Source: Congeria kusceri (taxonomy: Eukaryota > Mollusca > Bivalvia > Myida > Dreissenidae). From it: a stretch of DNA of 64,000 nt. A model generated the notes under the pieces. It was not told where the DNA came from. It did not search any database and saw only the letters and a program-made list of their open reading frames with translations. Location of the stretch: contig CM051033.1 in the NCBI GenBank assembly GCA_027627225.1, forward strand, positions 50,343,516 to 50,407,515, given 5' to 3'. Position 1 is the stretch's first letter. Every line of letters starts with the position of its first letter. Positions 34,191-47,250 of the stretch are shown here, piece after piece. The translations under genes were made by a program, and so were the position numbers.

Positions 34191-35345
34191 GAATATCCAG
34201 ACATCAAAATCATCTCCCCTAGGTACTGAAGGCTTCAATAAAATTTCACCGAATTTCAGCAATAAGTAGTGGTTGCTGTAAAATAGCCTGGACAAGAATG
34301 GCACACTAGGTACCATTGCAGCAATAATGACTTAGAGGCCCATGACTCAATACCAAGTCAAAAGTGGAATCCCACGACATTATGCTACTCTGGTCCTGAC
34401 CAGTACTAAAGCTTTATCAAAATGTTGCCATAAAGATTCATGGAATTCCTGTTGGTGGTTGTTGAGCTATATCCTGTATTAGAATTGTGCAATATAATTA
34501 TACTAAAGTGCAGCTATCAAGAAAGACCCATACCTCAGGGAAAAATCATTGAAGCAGAAGTTTCAATGAATTCGGAAAGTGGTGGCTGAGAAATATCCCG
34601 GACAAGAATTGTGAACTACGTATTTTTTTCAGCAATTGTCAAATGCCCATAATTCCAAGAAAAATCATTGAAGAGGAACATCCTGGTACTATGCATACCA
34701 CCTTCTTAGTAGTGAAGCTTCACATTAAGCATGGGGGTGGAAATCCTATGCCCGACATGTCCGACGCGGGTAATTTTACTGTCGAACAAATGGATTTTCA
34801 TGTCCACTTGTCCATGGACAAGTACATTTTCAGGGTGAAAAAAGATGTTAAAGTTGGAAGTTAATTATCATATTATTATATCCTTATACATTTGAACGAC
34901 AAATTGAGTTTTATTTATAATTTTATGAAAAAAATATGTCAGGAAGGCCTGTAATCAAAACTCTATTTTTCTTTTGACAAGTGACTGTTGTTTGCGGACA
35001 AGTAGATTTTCCAATGAACTTGTACATGGACAAGTTAACAATTCTGATATTTCCACACCCCTGCATTAAGTTCCACTGGAATCCGGTCAGTATAGTTGCT
35101 GAAAAATGGTTGGACAAGTATTGTGCACAATACAATAACTTCAGCAATTTTCAAAGGCCCATAACTCCAAGAAAATCATTGAAGCGGAACGCCATGGTAC
35201 TATGCACACCTTGTCTGCGTAATGAAGCTTCCCGTATAGTTTAATTGAATTCTGGCTATAAATAGTTGCTGAAATTGAATAGCCCAGACAGGCTAAGATT
35301 TGTGCACTAAAAACTAATTTCAACAATTTCCCCAAAGTCCGAAAA
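34190..35345. repeat. Degenerate ~150-170-bp repeats split by a TIR element
   Basis: Phrases such as CCAAGAAAA-TCATTGAAG and GGTACTATGCA recur near 34650 and 35165, with weaker copies near 34330 and 34530. The array is interrupted by the element at 34730-35063. Confidence 0.55.
34730..35063. mobile_element. hAT-like non-autonomous element (334 bp)
   Basis: Ends are CATGGGGGTGGAAAT and the inverse of CAGGGGTGTGGAAAT. CAGGGGTG-type ends are typical of hAT transposons. The flanks share CATTAAG (34723-34729 and 35064-35070), a 7-bp duplication close to the usual 8. The interior has the perfect 18-nt palindrome ACTTGTCCATGGACAAGT at 34806-34823 and a related block near 35023. No transposase. Confidence 0.75.
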
Positions 35346-35927
35346 CTCAAAGAAAAGAAAAACTATTCGAAGCTTGTTATGGTATTTTGTATATGCATAT
35401 TCTGATGCACTAGCTCTGACACAACCGTGAGGTAGGTGATGGAAAGAACCACAACTCTGCGTAGGGGCATGAATATGTAGAAAAGCCCGAAATGTCCTGG
35501 GGCCTTTCTGTCTTGAGGCCAATGTGACAGGTGACGTCACCATTTAACCAACTTATATCGCTACTACAAGACTATACATATACTACTGACAAATTATTAA
35601 TATATGGTAAATATTTGGCCAATCTGCTTATCATTCTTCATTAATATATTCAGTATTGAATAGAGCATACATATTAAGGTTTGTTACAAATTACATTCTA
35701 AAGTTTCATTGCACCTAACCTTAGGACGAAAAGTTCTGTAACGTGTATATTATTTTGGAAAAATAATTCGGATTAGCATATCATAGGTGCTCATTAAATA
35801 TAAAGCAATAATTTTATGTGGACAGTGTTTTCTTTCCTTACTAATGATAAACCCTTTACCGTAAGTGGTTTCCAACATTACAACAACTGAATTTGTGCCA
35901 CTTAGCATTAAAGTGAAAAAGTCCAGA

Positions 35928-35980
35928 GTGCCTACGGGCGATTGAACCCGGGTCCTCTGCTAGCATGAACCAATAATTTT
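35928..35980 (-). other. tRNA B-box-like relic
   Basis: On the minus strand, CCCGGGTTCAATCGCCC resembles the T-arm/B-box of a tRNA. The rest of a cloverleaf is not evident; perhaps a SINE remnant. Confidence 0.25.
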
Positions 35981-36280
35981 TTAAAAATAAAGGGACACAT
36001 ATGATATTTGTATTCAGATTTGCCTATCTTGAACAGTTCAAACAACTTTACTTTTTTTAAATGTGAGTTCAAATAAATTTGTGGATAATTTTTTAAGTAA
36101 CCAACCGTCAATATTTTGTAAAACACTGCATGTGTTGTTGGGTCCCAAAATTGTTCACCTCAATTTTACAGAAAAAATCAACTCTTTAACACAAGATTCA
36201 GATATTTTGTATGTGTTTTGTAAAGTTCTACAAATAAGAACCCCAAAATAACATTAAAGACAATCATTATCTAGTTATTA

Positions 36281-36750
36281 GGCAAAATAAGAACAAATAG
36301 TTTTCAGTTTCTGGTCTCCGGCCCAAAAAATTAAGGGTCGGTAGGTTGGGTTTTATTTTATTTTTTTATGATGGGGGGGATGGTGTGTGTTCCAGACAGG
36401 TGTGTATTCAGATGGGACATACAATAAAAATGAGTAATGTGTTGACATATTGCAAAACCTTTATCCCAAACTGATCGACCAACATGCCGACATGACTGCC
36501 TGTTAAAAGTTGAAAACCTACCGGTAAACAACCATGTATTAATTCAAAGGCAATGCCCAACTTTTCTGAAACAATACCCATGAAATAAATTTGCAACAAC
36601 AAATTCCATTAAAATCTTGTTTAGTAAAATGTACGAAAACAAAATTTATGGGTGGAAAGAAAATTAAAGAAAATAAACTTTTTTTTTGACCAAAATATGC
36701 AGGGTAGGCAGCAAAAGTAAAGGGTCGGTAGGGAGACCAGAAACGGGAAT
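36281..36750. mobile_element. Inverted-repeat element, GGTCGGTAGG family
   Basis: TTTCTGGTCTCC near 36309 is inverted as GGAGACCAGAAA near 36733, and GGGTCGGTAGG occurs inside both ends. It resembles the element at 36837-37332, but its outer ends are less clear. Confidence 0.5.
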
Positions 36751-36836
36751 TTGTATTACAACAATCAACACAAATACCGACCAATTTGAAGTTACATGAA
36801 AGTTATTGTAATATAGTTTTATTTTAAAATTCTTTA

Positions 36837-37332
36837 GGCATAAAAAAAATATGTTTGTTTCAGGTTACATGCCCCAAAAAATTAGGATAGGTAGGTCAGG
36901 TTTTTTTTTTTTTTTTTTTTGGTAAACGGTCAACTTGAAGATTCTAAAACTGAATAAATATTCAAATCAAAACATATCAGTAATATCCTTAAACATGGTT
37001 TACTTTCAAAACAAAACCCTTATTTATCCAAAAACACATTGAATAATTGAAAAAAGGTAAATAAAACAAAAATCAATCTGACAAACCCAATAAAATATTC
37101 TAGGGTCCGGGCATTTTTTTAGGGTAAGTCGGCAGGGCTCCCCTTCGCTCAAAATAAAATTTTCTTTAGCCAAATTGACCTTACTTTATTGAAATTCTTC
37201 TCATTTTGAGTATTTTATGGGGTTTTATGAAGAAAAAGTTGTAGCCAAATGAAAAATTATTTAGCCAAATATTTCTATTTATAGCCATTGGTCGGGTAAC
37301 CTGAAACAAACAAACATATTTTTTTTACACCT
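36837..37332. mobile_element. PIF/Harbinger-like MITE (496 bp), TTA target duplication
   Basis: The left end GGCATAAAAAAAATATGTTT is matched by the inverse of the right end (GGTGTAAAAAAAATATGTTT). Both continue into GTTTCAGGTTAC. TTA flanks both ends. GG-starting ends with a TTA duplication are typical of PIF/Harbinger. No coding sequence. Confidence 0.7.
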
Positions 37333-38670
37333 TATTAAAGCCTTTGGCAGTAATCAAGCCATTTTACTTGAATATAGTGAAAACAATGACAGAACAAATG
37401 TATAGACAATTGAACATAAAGTATGGTCAAATACAACTTTTATACTTGGAAGACATGATAACATTTTATGACTACATGTACAACATTGCTAAAAATTAAA
37501 ATTGTAATTTTTTTTATAAAATAAGAAGCATATTTCTTATGCATGTTTTGAGTAATGTCCAAATTAATGACTTTATTTTGTGTTGTCTGTGAATATAAGA
37601 TTATAAATAAGACTACAGAGCAAGAAAGGAAGGTTAGTGTAAGACAAAATCAGTTGTTCCATTTATCATTATAGTGGATATAATGAAAGAAGAAAACGAC
37701 TGGCAAACGATCACCATAAATAAATGTTATTTCACTTAATAAGGCTTTGTTATGTGGTTTTAGAAAAGAATTGTGGCAAATATATGTTATTTTCGAATTA
37801 TTTTATGTACAATTTACCAAATAAAACTTACTGAATAAGATTGTTTTAATGTATTTTTTTATATAAAATAAGAAGCATATTTCACATGCATGTTTTGAGT
37901 TGTGTCCAAATTAATGTGTTGTCCGAAATAGTGACAGTTTTTCAATTTAGTATTTGCAGTTTATCAAATATATTCATATTAGTTTTTAAAAATATAAATA
38001 AAAACAGTCATAATCAATATAAATGGTTCTTAAAAACGTATTTCAATGTGAAAATGTTGTTTGTAATAACATTAAAAATCTAAAAGGTTCATTGTTGACA
38101 TAAGTGTTCCCATGGAGGTGACCATATTGGATGTCTCATTTTGGACTATAGTGGTCTTATATTTAAAATTAATTAGTGTTGATCACATCATTATATGGCA
38201 TAAATCTATTCACATATCAAAAGAAAAATGTTTTTCCTGCAAGAAAATATAAGTTTTATGTTGGAACACTTTCTGTTTGAAGGTTGCAAATTCTGAATGT
38301 TTTTCAAAAATAATTTTTATGCTTCTGGAGAGTGTTCTAGTCTATAAACTGAATGTTCCATTTAGAAAATGTGTCCTCTAACATTACTCAATGTTTACAG
38401 AAGCAAAACTAATCAATAACCACTTTTAAAAGGTCGTAATTTAACCCTCCCATTTAGACTTCAATCTTCTGTATTTTTGGGAATCAGTTTTGGTTAGTTA
38501 AAACGGAATAACTTTCCTTGTTGGTTCATGCTACCACTGCGGACACTATAACCACGTCATTAAAGAGCTTGCTCAACAGCTGTGCTGTTCGAAGTGCCTC
38601 ATAGGCCAATCATTTAAGTATAACTTGTTATTTAGGCCCTGAGTTCTGAGCAAATATTGAGCCTACATTT
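37333..38670. other. Intergenic; no gene recognised
   Basis: AT-rich. A phrase near 37521 (AAAATAAGAAGCATATTTC) recurs near 37865, so part of it is a diverged direct repeat. Confidence 0.35.
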
Positions 38671-40150
38671 TTAGCTCACCTGAGCACATCCGTTGTCCGT
38701 GTGCCATCAACAATTTGTTTCATTCCCACGATAGAGACTTCACTTTTTATCTAATCTTATCTAAACTTGCTTAGTTTATGTATGACCATAAAATCTCTTG
38801 ACGGGATTGTTTTTGTTCCTGGTCACAGCAATAACACTAGAGATATGGCCCCTTTTTTATGCAAAAAATTGCAAAAAAGCCTTTTTCCAATATATAGACT
38901 TTATTGTCCATCCAGTCTTGACCAAACTTTGTGTATGACCATCAGATCTCAGCAGAAGCCAAAAACGGGCCAGATTGTATTACAAACATCAGAGTTATTG
39001 CCCTTTGTGAAAAAATAATTACAAAAATTGACATTATTCAAGAAAGAGACTTCATTTTTCACCGGATCTTGAACAATCTTGCACACCATAAGATAAGAAG
39101 TCGAATACAAGCATGATCAGGCCAGAAATACCGGAGTTATTGCCTGTTGTGAAAAAAATATACAAAATGGACATAATTCAGGATAGAGACTTCATTTTTT
39201 ATCCAATCTTTACCAGTCTTGCACAGTGTGTCTATAACCATAAGATTACAGTTGAAGTAGAATATCCGCAAGATCGGGCAAGAAACACTGGAGTTATTGC
39301 CCTTTGTTTGTGAAAAAAATATACGAAAAAATGCATTCAGGATAGAGACTTCATTTTAAGCTCGACTATTTGAAGAATAGGTGAGCTTTCCTACGACCCC
39401 CGGCGTCCGCGTCTGAATTTGGTTAAAGTTTTTATTCAAAAGTCTTGTAACTTCAAAACTACATACGTTATTCACTTGAAACTTGGAACTAACTTTGTCA
39501 TCAACTCCACTGTCAGGGGCAACATTCCGTATAACTCTGTTTTGTATTTTGACATATTTATGCCCCTTTTTACTTAGATTTTCTGGTTAAAGTTTATATT
39601 CAAAAGTTTTGTAACTTCAAAACTACATAAGTTATTCACTTGAAACTGGTAACTAACCTTTGTCATCAACTCCAGTATGAAGTGCAACATTCCGTATAAC
39701 TGTTTTGTATTTTGACAGAGTTATGCCCCTTTTTCACATAGATTTTCTGGTTAAAGTTTATATTCAAAAGTTTTGTAACTTCAAAACTACATAAGTTATT
39801 CACTTGAAACTTGGAACTGACTTTTGTCATCAACTCTAGTATCAGGGGCAACATTACCCATAACTCTGTTTTGTATTTTGACAGAGTTAGCCCACTTTTT
39901 ACATAGACTTTGTGGTTAAAGTTTTTGTTCCAAAAATGTATAAACTATACAAGGCTTCACTTAAAAGTATTGTATTTTTACAAATTTATGCCCCTTTCAC
40001 TATCCAAAATATGTACCAACCGAAATACTTAGAATAGTCGAGCGCGCTGTCCTCTGACAGCTCTTGTTCATCCAATCTTCACTGATCTTGCACAGTTTGT
40101 CTATGGCCATTAGACTTCAGGTGAGGTCGATTATATTAGCAAGATCGGGC
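38671..40150. repeat. Array of ~150-bp units starting AGCTCACCTGAGCAC, split by a nested element
   Basis: Units with GATAGAGACTTCA, a TTTTT-ATC-CAATCTT phrase and a CATAAGAT phrase recur from about 38722 to 39354 and resume after 40067. The left end AGCTCACCTGAGC is shared with the array at 41925. Confidence 0.7.
39355..40066. mobile_element. Nested Helentron/HINE-like element with tandem units
   Basis: Subterminal inverted repeats AGCTCGACTATT (39359) and AATAGTCGAG (40033). Inside are units of GGTTAAAGTTT-x-CAAAAGT-x-TTGTAACTTCAAAACTACAT, spaced about 160 bp. The right end carries the hairpin GCTGTC-CTCT-GACAGC (40046-40061), then TCTTG. TTCAT is present on both sides. It interrupts a unit of the surrounding array. 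Confidence 0.65.
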
Positions 40151-41262
40151 CAAGACCTCAGAGTTATTCAACTTATGGCCCCTTGTGAGTGGGAAAAAAC
40201 ATCCATATGTTATAAACTATTGGCTTGCAATTCGATTTTTACTTCACTTTGTGCTCATGTTTACAGACCGATGCCTCATTCACATAAACTGGCATGTCTT
40301 TTACTACTCCTCCTGTTTTTAATAGGTAGTATTAGGCCAACATTTTTTTATCTTTTGTTTTACGGGAATATCTACGTTAATTTTCAACGAAAACAAATAC
40401 AAATAAAAGTAACCATTGTGAATTTTATTATAATTTCCCCACCAACTTTTTATTTTATTCATAGCACATGTACTTAAAACAAGGACCTATAAATGTTTGG
40501 AAAAGAATGAAGTAATAATTGTATCTGTTCAAATACTTATTTAAAGAGTTTCAAACTAATAAATTAACTTTTTAAACAGCATATCTTTATAAAGCTTGTG
40601 TTTAGCCTTGTCTGTTAAAAATGTCTTAAGTTTGAAAATAAAAAAATGCTCCTCTTTTAAATTATGTTTTTTTTTTATTGCTGTAATAAAATGATTTTAA
40701 TTTTATTACTCCCCCTCCACTCAATTTGTTTTTAAAAAGCTGCCATAAAACAAAACATAAAAAATGTTGGCCTGATATATCCTTATATCCTGAAAAAACA
40801 TGGAATATAACGCTCCTGATATTGCAGCTCTACTTTTCACGCGAGTTGTGTTTGCATTCTGCTATTTGGAAAACTAAGACATGTACACACATTAAACTGC
40901 AATATAATGTCTCAAAAGGGTTTATTTTATGTATTAATTAACTAATTTTATGAAAATCAATATAAGGTAAATATACAATTTTAGATCGCAATTAAACGAT
41001 ACTTGCAGCAGCACTACCACTGAAATATACTGCAGCTATCAAATTTCTCAAATGTAATGTGCTAAAATTTAAAACAAGAATGTGTCAAACATATTGTACA
41101 ATACACCTCCATGTTGGCTGCATTAGAAATTTAAATCAACACATCATATTGTTTTACGCATCTTTTGCTGTCCACCTCTGTGTATCAACCTACCAATAAT
41201 TTTATATCTGCCATTTAAATGTACTTCAAAACACGCAGTACTCCTGTGTTCAGTTATTTTGA
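40151..41262. other. Intergenic; no gene recognised
   Basis: The 137-codon frame at 40064-40477 begins inside repeat sequence and shows no domain or splice support. Confidence 0.35.
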
Positions 41263-41267
41263 CATGA

Positions 41268-41635
41268 CAGTGGGTTTTTTAAGGGCCAATTTGGGGCCAA
41301 AATTTGGCTTGATTCCCGTGCTAAAAATATTAATTTTTTTCCCATTATTTACCTTAAAATTCCCCTCAGAATGTAAGCTTTATTTTGAAAAAAATTGACC
41401 CAAATCTGACAAAAATTGACTTAGATAGAGGCATTTTCGTTATCAATCCCAGCAATTTTTCATGAAACCAAGTAAGTATATAATCTAAGTTATCATTTGT
41501 AGCAAAGCAATTGATAAATGTTTTATAACAAAGTAGAATATAAACATGTACTATTGCTTTTCTCAAAAAAAATCTCCTTTTGTTGTAAAATTCCCCATCT
41601 GAAGGGCCTGCCACCTTTCCCCCCAAAACACACTG
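41268..41635. mobile_element. CAGTG-ended MITE with 5-bp target duplication, copy 1
   Basis: Starts CAGTGGGTTTTTTAAGGGCC and ends in the inverse of CAGTGTGTTTTGG. CATGA flanks both ends (41263-41267, 41636-41640). The interior matches 46906-47250, including CCCCTCAGAATGTAAGCTTT. Confidence 0.8.
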
Positions 41636-41924
41636 CATGACCAACGCCGTGTATCTGTCATCTTCAGTATTGGAGGGGGGGGGGGGGCTTCAGAGGCTGG
41701 GGATGGGGCTCAGACCCTTGGTTTTGGGGGAAGTTATTGTAACATATTTACAAAATGTGGAACAATAGTTCCAGGTGTAAAGTCATCTTTTGGGGAAATT
41801 TTTTTGCATGATTTTAAGGATTTTTTGCTTTGGGATGATGTCTGTACTCAGACCCTGCTACAAAGGGTATAAAAGCCCTGGTATTTGACACTAATGTGGT
41901 AATAATTCATATAAACTTATTTTT

Positions 41925-43995
41925 AGCTCACCTGAGCACAAAGTGCTCATGGTGAGCTTTTGTGATCGCCCGTTGTCCGTCGTGCATGCGTGCGTGTGTG
42001 CGGACGTCATCAACTTTACATTCAAACAACATCTCCTCCTAAACCGCTTGGCAGATTTTAACCAAACTTCACAGGAATGATCCTTGGGTGGACCTCTTTT
42101 AAAGTTGTTCAAATCTTTCCGGTCCGCTGAATATGTAGGTCACCAGAGCTAAACATAGATTAAAAAAGTGAAAATTTTAAAAATCTGCTTCTATGAAACC
42201 GCAAGGCTCAGACCTTTCATATTTGATATGTGACATCCTCTAGAGGTTCTCTACAAAGATTGTTCAAGTTATGCCCCTGGGGTCAAAACGGGCCACACCC
42301 CGGGGGTCACATGGTTTATTTAGAATATATAGCAAAATGACTTTAAAAATCTTCTCCTCTGAAACCACAAGGCCCAGAGGTTTCATATTTGGTTTGTAAC
42401 ATCCTATAGTGGTCCTCTACAAAGATTGTTCAAATTATTTCCCTGGGGTCAAAACTGGCCACGCCCCGGGGGTCTCATGGTTTATATAGAATATATATTG
42501 CAAAATGACTTTAAAAATCTTCTCCTCAGAAACCGCAAGGCCCAGAGGTTTCATATTTGGTATGTAACATCCTTTAGTGGTCCTTTACAAAGTTTGTTCA
42601 AATTATGCCCCTGGAGTCAAAAAATGAGCCACGCCCTGGGGTGTCACATGGTTTATATAGAATATATAGCAAAATGACTTTAAAACTCTTCTCCTCAGAA
42701 ACCACAAGGCCCAGAGGTTTTATATTTGGTATGTAACATCCTATAGTGGTCCTCTACAAAGATTGTTCAAATTATGCCCTTGGGGTCAAAACTGGCCCCG
42801 CCCCGGGAGTCTCATGGTTTATATAGAATATATAGCAAAATGACTTTAAAACTTCTTCTCCTCTGAAACCGCAAGGCCCAGAGGTTTTATATATGGTATG
42901 TAACATCCTATAGTGGTCCTCTACAAAGCTTGTTAAAATTATGCCCCTGGGGTCAAAACTGGCCACGCCCCAGGGGTCTCATGGTTTATATCGAATATAT
43001 AGCAAAATGACTTTTAAAATCTTCTCTGAAATCGCAAGGCCCAGAGGTTTCATATTTGGTATTTAACATCCTTTAGTGGCCCTTTACAAAGTTTGTTCAA
43101 ATTTTGCCCCTGGGGTCAAAACCGGCCACACCCCGGGGGTCACATGGTTTATATAGAATATATAGCAAAATGACTTTTAAAATCTTCTCTGTAACTGCAA
43201 GGCCCAGAGGTTTCGTACTTGGCATTTAACATCCTATAGTGGTACACTACAAATATTGTTCAAATTATGCCCCATGGGTCAAAACAGATCACACCCGATT
43301 GGTCACATGGTTAATATAGACTTAAATAGCAAAACGACTTTAAAATTGTTCTTCTCTGAAATCGCAAGGCCTAGAGGTTTCAAATTTGGTATGTAACATT
43401 GTATAGTGGTCCTCTACAAAAAGAGTTCAAATTATGCCACTGGGGTCAAAACTGGTCACGCCCGGGGGGGGGGGGGTCCAATGGTTTATATAGACTTAAA
43501 TAGAAAAATGACTTTAAAAATCTTCTCCTATGAAACTATGAAACGGCAAGGCCCACAGCTTTCCTATATTTCTTACGTAAAATTGCATAGTGGTCCTCTC
43601 CAAAGATTGTTCAAATTATGCCCCTGGGGTCAAATCTGGCCACCCCCGAGCAGTCACATGGTTTATATAGACTTAAATAGCAAAATGACTTTTAAAATCT
43701 TTACCTGAAACCGCAAGGCCCACAGCTTTCCAATATTTGGTACGTAACATTGCATAGTGGTCCTCTCCAAAGATTGTTCAAATTATGCCCCTGGGGCCAC
43801 ATGGTTTATATAGACTTAAATAGCAAAATGACTTAAAAAATCTTTACCTGAAACCGCAAGGCTCAGAGGTTTGTTCAAGGTTGTTGAACTTATGACCCTG
43901 GGATAAAAATAAGCCACGCCTCTGGGATGCAAATTCCAATTGGGTTACAAGGTCACAGGTGAGCGTCCTAGGGCCCTCAGGGCCCTTTGTTTAAT
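41925..43995. repeat. ~168-bp tandem array, about 10 units, AGCTCACCTGAGC family
   Basis: Each unit has TAGTGGTCCTCTACAAAG, TTCAAATTATGCCCCTGGGG and CATGGTTTATATAGA. The left end is AGCTCACCTGAGCAC; the right end is CAGGTGAGCG followed by GGGCCC-TCA-GGGCCC and TTTGTT. Small reading frames in it are repeat by-products. Confidence 0.85.
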
Positions 43996-44304
43996 GACTA
44001 GTATTCATGAAATGAAAAACAAAATAGTTTTGTGAATTGTTTTTTCTATCCAATATATCCTTCTTTCCTATAGATTCAGCCATTCCTATAGATGCGGCCA
44101 CCCCCAGATAATGAAAATTAACTATTATTTCTTACAAAACTTGTGTTAGTTATCTGAATTGAGACGATTCTATGACATAAATTTTGTTTTGGGTTTTAAA
44201 AATTGCGAATTTTAAATATTGTCTGAGAAAATTAAGATTTTTTAAAGAAATTCCCCAAAATTGTATATGTGCATTAGCTAAGAATTTTGTAAACATTCAT
44301 TTTT

Positions 44305-45420
44305 AGCCAGATTTTTCAACAAAAAATCTCGGCTTATAGATAGGCGAAAACCGGTCGGTTGGGCGGGCGGTTGGGCGGGCATTGCGATGTCGTTAACAAT
44401 TTGCGTTCAAGTTTCGTATTCCTGTCATATTTTCAGAAGTTCTGGGGCAATCTTCATGAAACTGTTCCTTGGATGGTCCTCTACCAAACCTGTGAAAGTG
44501 GTTCCGCTTCACTGCACAAGATGGCCACCAGAGCTAAAAATTGAATTCTGTCTAAACGCTATTTTCTTCTAAACCTATGGCTAGATTTTCAAATAATTGT
44601 ACACAAATGGTCATTTAGTGTTCCTCTACCAAACTTATTCAAATGGTTCTGCCTCACTGCACAAAATGGCCACTAAAGCTAAAAATAAAAATTGCGTTAA
44701 AGTTTCGTATTCCTGTCATATTTTAAAAAGCTCTCGGTCAATCTTCATGAAACGTTACAGAAATGTTCCTTAAATGGTCCTTTACCAAACCTGTGAAAGT
44801 GGTTCCGCTTCACTGCACAAGATGGCCGCCAGATCTAAAAATAGAATTATGTCTTAACTCCATTTTCTTCTAAACATGTGGCTAGATTTTCAAATAATTT
44901 TACACAAATGTTCGTTTAGTGTTCCTCTACCAAACTTATTCAAATGGTTTTGCCTCACTGCACAAAATGGCCACTAGAGCTAAAAATAGAATTTGCGTTA
45001 AAAAGTTCGTATTCCTGTCATATTTTCAAACGATTTTGGTCAATCTTCAGGAAACTTTACACAAATGTTCATTGGATGGTCCTCTACCAAACCTGTGAAA
45101 ATGGTTCCGCTTCACTGCACAAGATGGCCCCAGAGCTAAAAATAGAAATATGTCTAAACGCCAATTTCTTATATGGCTAGATTTTCAAATAATTTCACAC
45201 AAATGTTCGTTTAGTGGTCCTCTACCAAACTTATTCAAATGGTTCTGCCTCACTGTACAAGATGGCCGCCACAGCTAAAAACGGAAATATGTCTAAACGC
45301 CAGTTTAGAAATATGTCTAAAAGCCATTTTCTTCTAAATCTGTGGCTAGTTTTTCAAATAATGTCACACAAGTGTTTGTTTGGTGGTCCTCTACCAAAAT
45401 TATTCAACGCAATATCTTAA
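44305..45420. repeat. Tandem array with ~305-bp higher-order unit
   Basis: Two related sub-units alternate: CTACCAAACCTGTGAAA (44470, 44777, 45081) and CTACCAAACTTATTCAAATG (44620, 44922, 45222). Each is followed by CACTGCACAA-ATGGCC. The left end near 44305 carries a GGTTGGGCGGGC run. Confidence 0.8.
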
Positions 45421-46353
45421 ATCTTACATTTTCAATGTCACATTTAACCATGAGTAACTATTTAAGGAACATTTTCATCCATCTTGCATTTGATCATTAT
45501 TTTCCAAAACAATGATAGCTTGTCCAGTGGAGAAAAGTTCCTTTGATGGACACTTTCTTGAATGCAAATATGCAACATTGCATATAAACAAACATAATTA
45601 TATCAGTAATTTCATGCCATCTCTCTAGTCCACACTTTTTTCCCATTTTATTTTGAGACAAAATTTTTGCCAAGTCTCACCAAACTGCATACATTTTTGA
45701 TCATCGACATGAAACTTCCATACTTCTTCACGAACATTGACTTGTACATGTACCCAATCGGCAAAATAAAAAATCCGGCTTTAATGCGGTTTCAGCATTT
45801 TTCTCTTGTTAAACAGTTTGCTAGTGTGTGTTAGTCCAATAAAGAATGCTTTTAATGAATTATATCAAAAATGCAACAAAATGTTAGTGTTTTCTTATAA
45901 AAATGAAGACTAAACCAAATGATAGGAAACTTATGACAAATTCATGGTTGCTAGGCTGCCTTCATAGAATTGGTAAGTAACTAAGTGAATGGCTGATCTA
46001 TAAATTATCTGGCCTTTATTTAGTAGGAGAGACCTTAGATGTAGATAAAAGTCTCAGTGTTGTTAAAATTGTGTTCATTTAGGGTATAAAAGTGGTTTAG
46101 CTCTGAAGTGGCCGAATATACAGGAAAAGAGGCTATATAAGCATGGATTTTTTTTCTTATTCAACAGGTTCTGGTTGAAGGACCATTCCCAATGCTAAAG
46201 ATTTATTTGTTCCCTTATTGGAATGAAAAAAAAAGAATCTGAAGTGCCAAAAAATACATGGGATATGTGAATCTAATTTGTCTATCATGTAATTACTTGT
46301 AATGGTAAGGTTATGGATAAACACCATTAAAATAATAAGTTCAACCAAAATGA

Positions 46354-46794
46354 GGCCAAAAATAAAATTGTATGTGTTTCCCCTTCCCTACCTACCCACC
46401 GAAATTACTGCGACCCAAACATTTTCGGGGGGGAGGGGGTTACAAGGCGGTAAAAAATGTTCTGGTACTCAGTGGGTACCAACATAACGCAGTGGGTACG
46501 AATCTACCCAAGCGTGAATGTGAAGCAAACAGACAAATACTTTCCATTTGAGCACTGTTGTGTTGACAGTATCCGATGTATTCCTTAATTTGGACAATAA
46601 TTTTTAATCTTTAATCTAGTCTATAATACATGTACATATTGTTATTTATTATTATATCATTGAATATATTACTATGATAGTTCAATGTAATTGCTTTAAA
46701 AAAAGCCGAAAAACAATTTTCCTACCTACTTACCTGGCCAACCCTATTTTGCATGGGTCGGGAATGGGAAACAAACATAATTTTATTTTTGGCC
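46354..46794. mobile_element. GGCC-ended MITE (441 bp), 3-bp target duplication
   Basis: Left end GGCCAAAAATAAAATTGTAT and the inverse of the right end GGCCAAAAATAAAATTATGT continue into a similar TTTCCC stretch, giving arms of about 30 bp. TGA flanks both ends. Shares CTACCTAC and GGTCGGG motifs with 36837 and 60682. Confidence 0.72.
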
Positions 46795-46905
46795 TGACAC
46801 TAGTTTAAGTAATTCATTTGATAAATTAGTAAATATTAAGTTTCTTAAGTGTATTTCCCAAGGAGCAAGATTTCACAATGTATAATTCCCAATTTGATGG
46901 GTACC

Positions 46906-47250
46906 CAGTGGTTTTTTTAGGGCCAATTTGGGGCCAAGATATGGCCCCATTCCCCTGCTTAAACAGTAAATATTTTCCCCCTATTTGACCTTAACATTCC
47001 CCTCAGAATGTAAGCTTTATTTTGAAAAAAAAGAGACCAAAATCAGTCAAACATTGACTAACCAGCAGTTTTTCATCAATCTAAGTTAATCTAAGTTACC
47101 ATTTGTAGCAAAACAATTACTTAAGGTTTTATTACAAAGTAGAATACAAACATGTTATAACTCTTTTCTAAAAAAAAAATCCCCTTTTGCCATAAAATTC
47201 CCCATCTGAAGGGCCCGGCCACCTTTCCCCCAAAGGTGAAAAAAACACTG
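46906..47250. mobile_element. CAGTG-ended MITE with 5-bp target duplication, copy 2
   Basis: Starts CAGTGGTTTTTTTAGGGCC and ends in the inverse of CAGTGTTTTTTTCACC. GTACC flanks both ends (46901-46905, 47251-47255). Interior as at 41268-41635. Confidence 0.8.

Noticed and set aside
40064..40477. 137-codon plus-strand frame with a hydrophobic stretch
   Set aside because: Begins inside a repeat unit and has no recognisable domain; probably chance.
42426..43708. Short frames in the 168-bp array
   Set aside because: Repeated text such as MVYIEYI arises from the repeat unit itself.
41925..43995. CRISPR-like regular repetition
   Set aside because: Units are about 168 bp, contiguous and without unique spacers, in a eukaryotic context.
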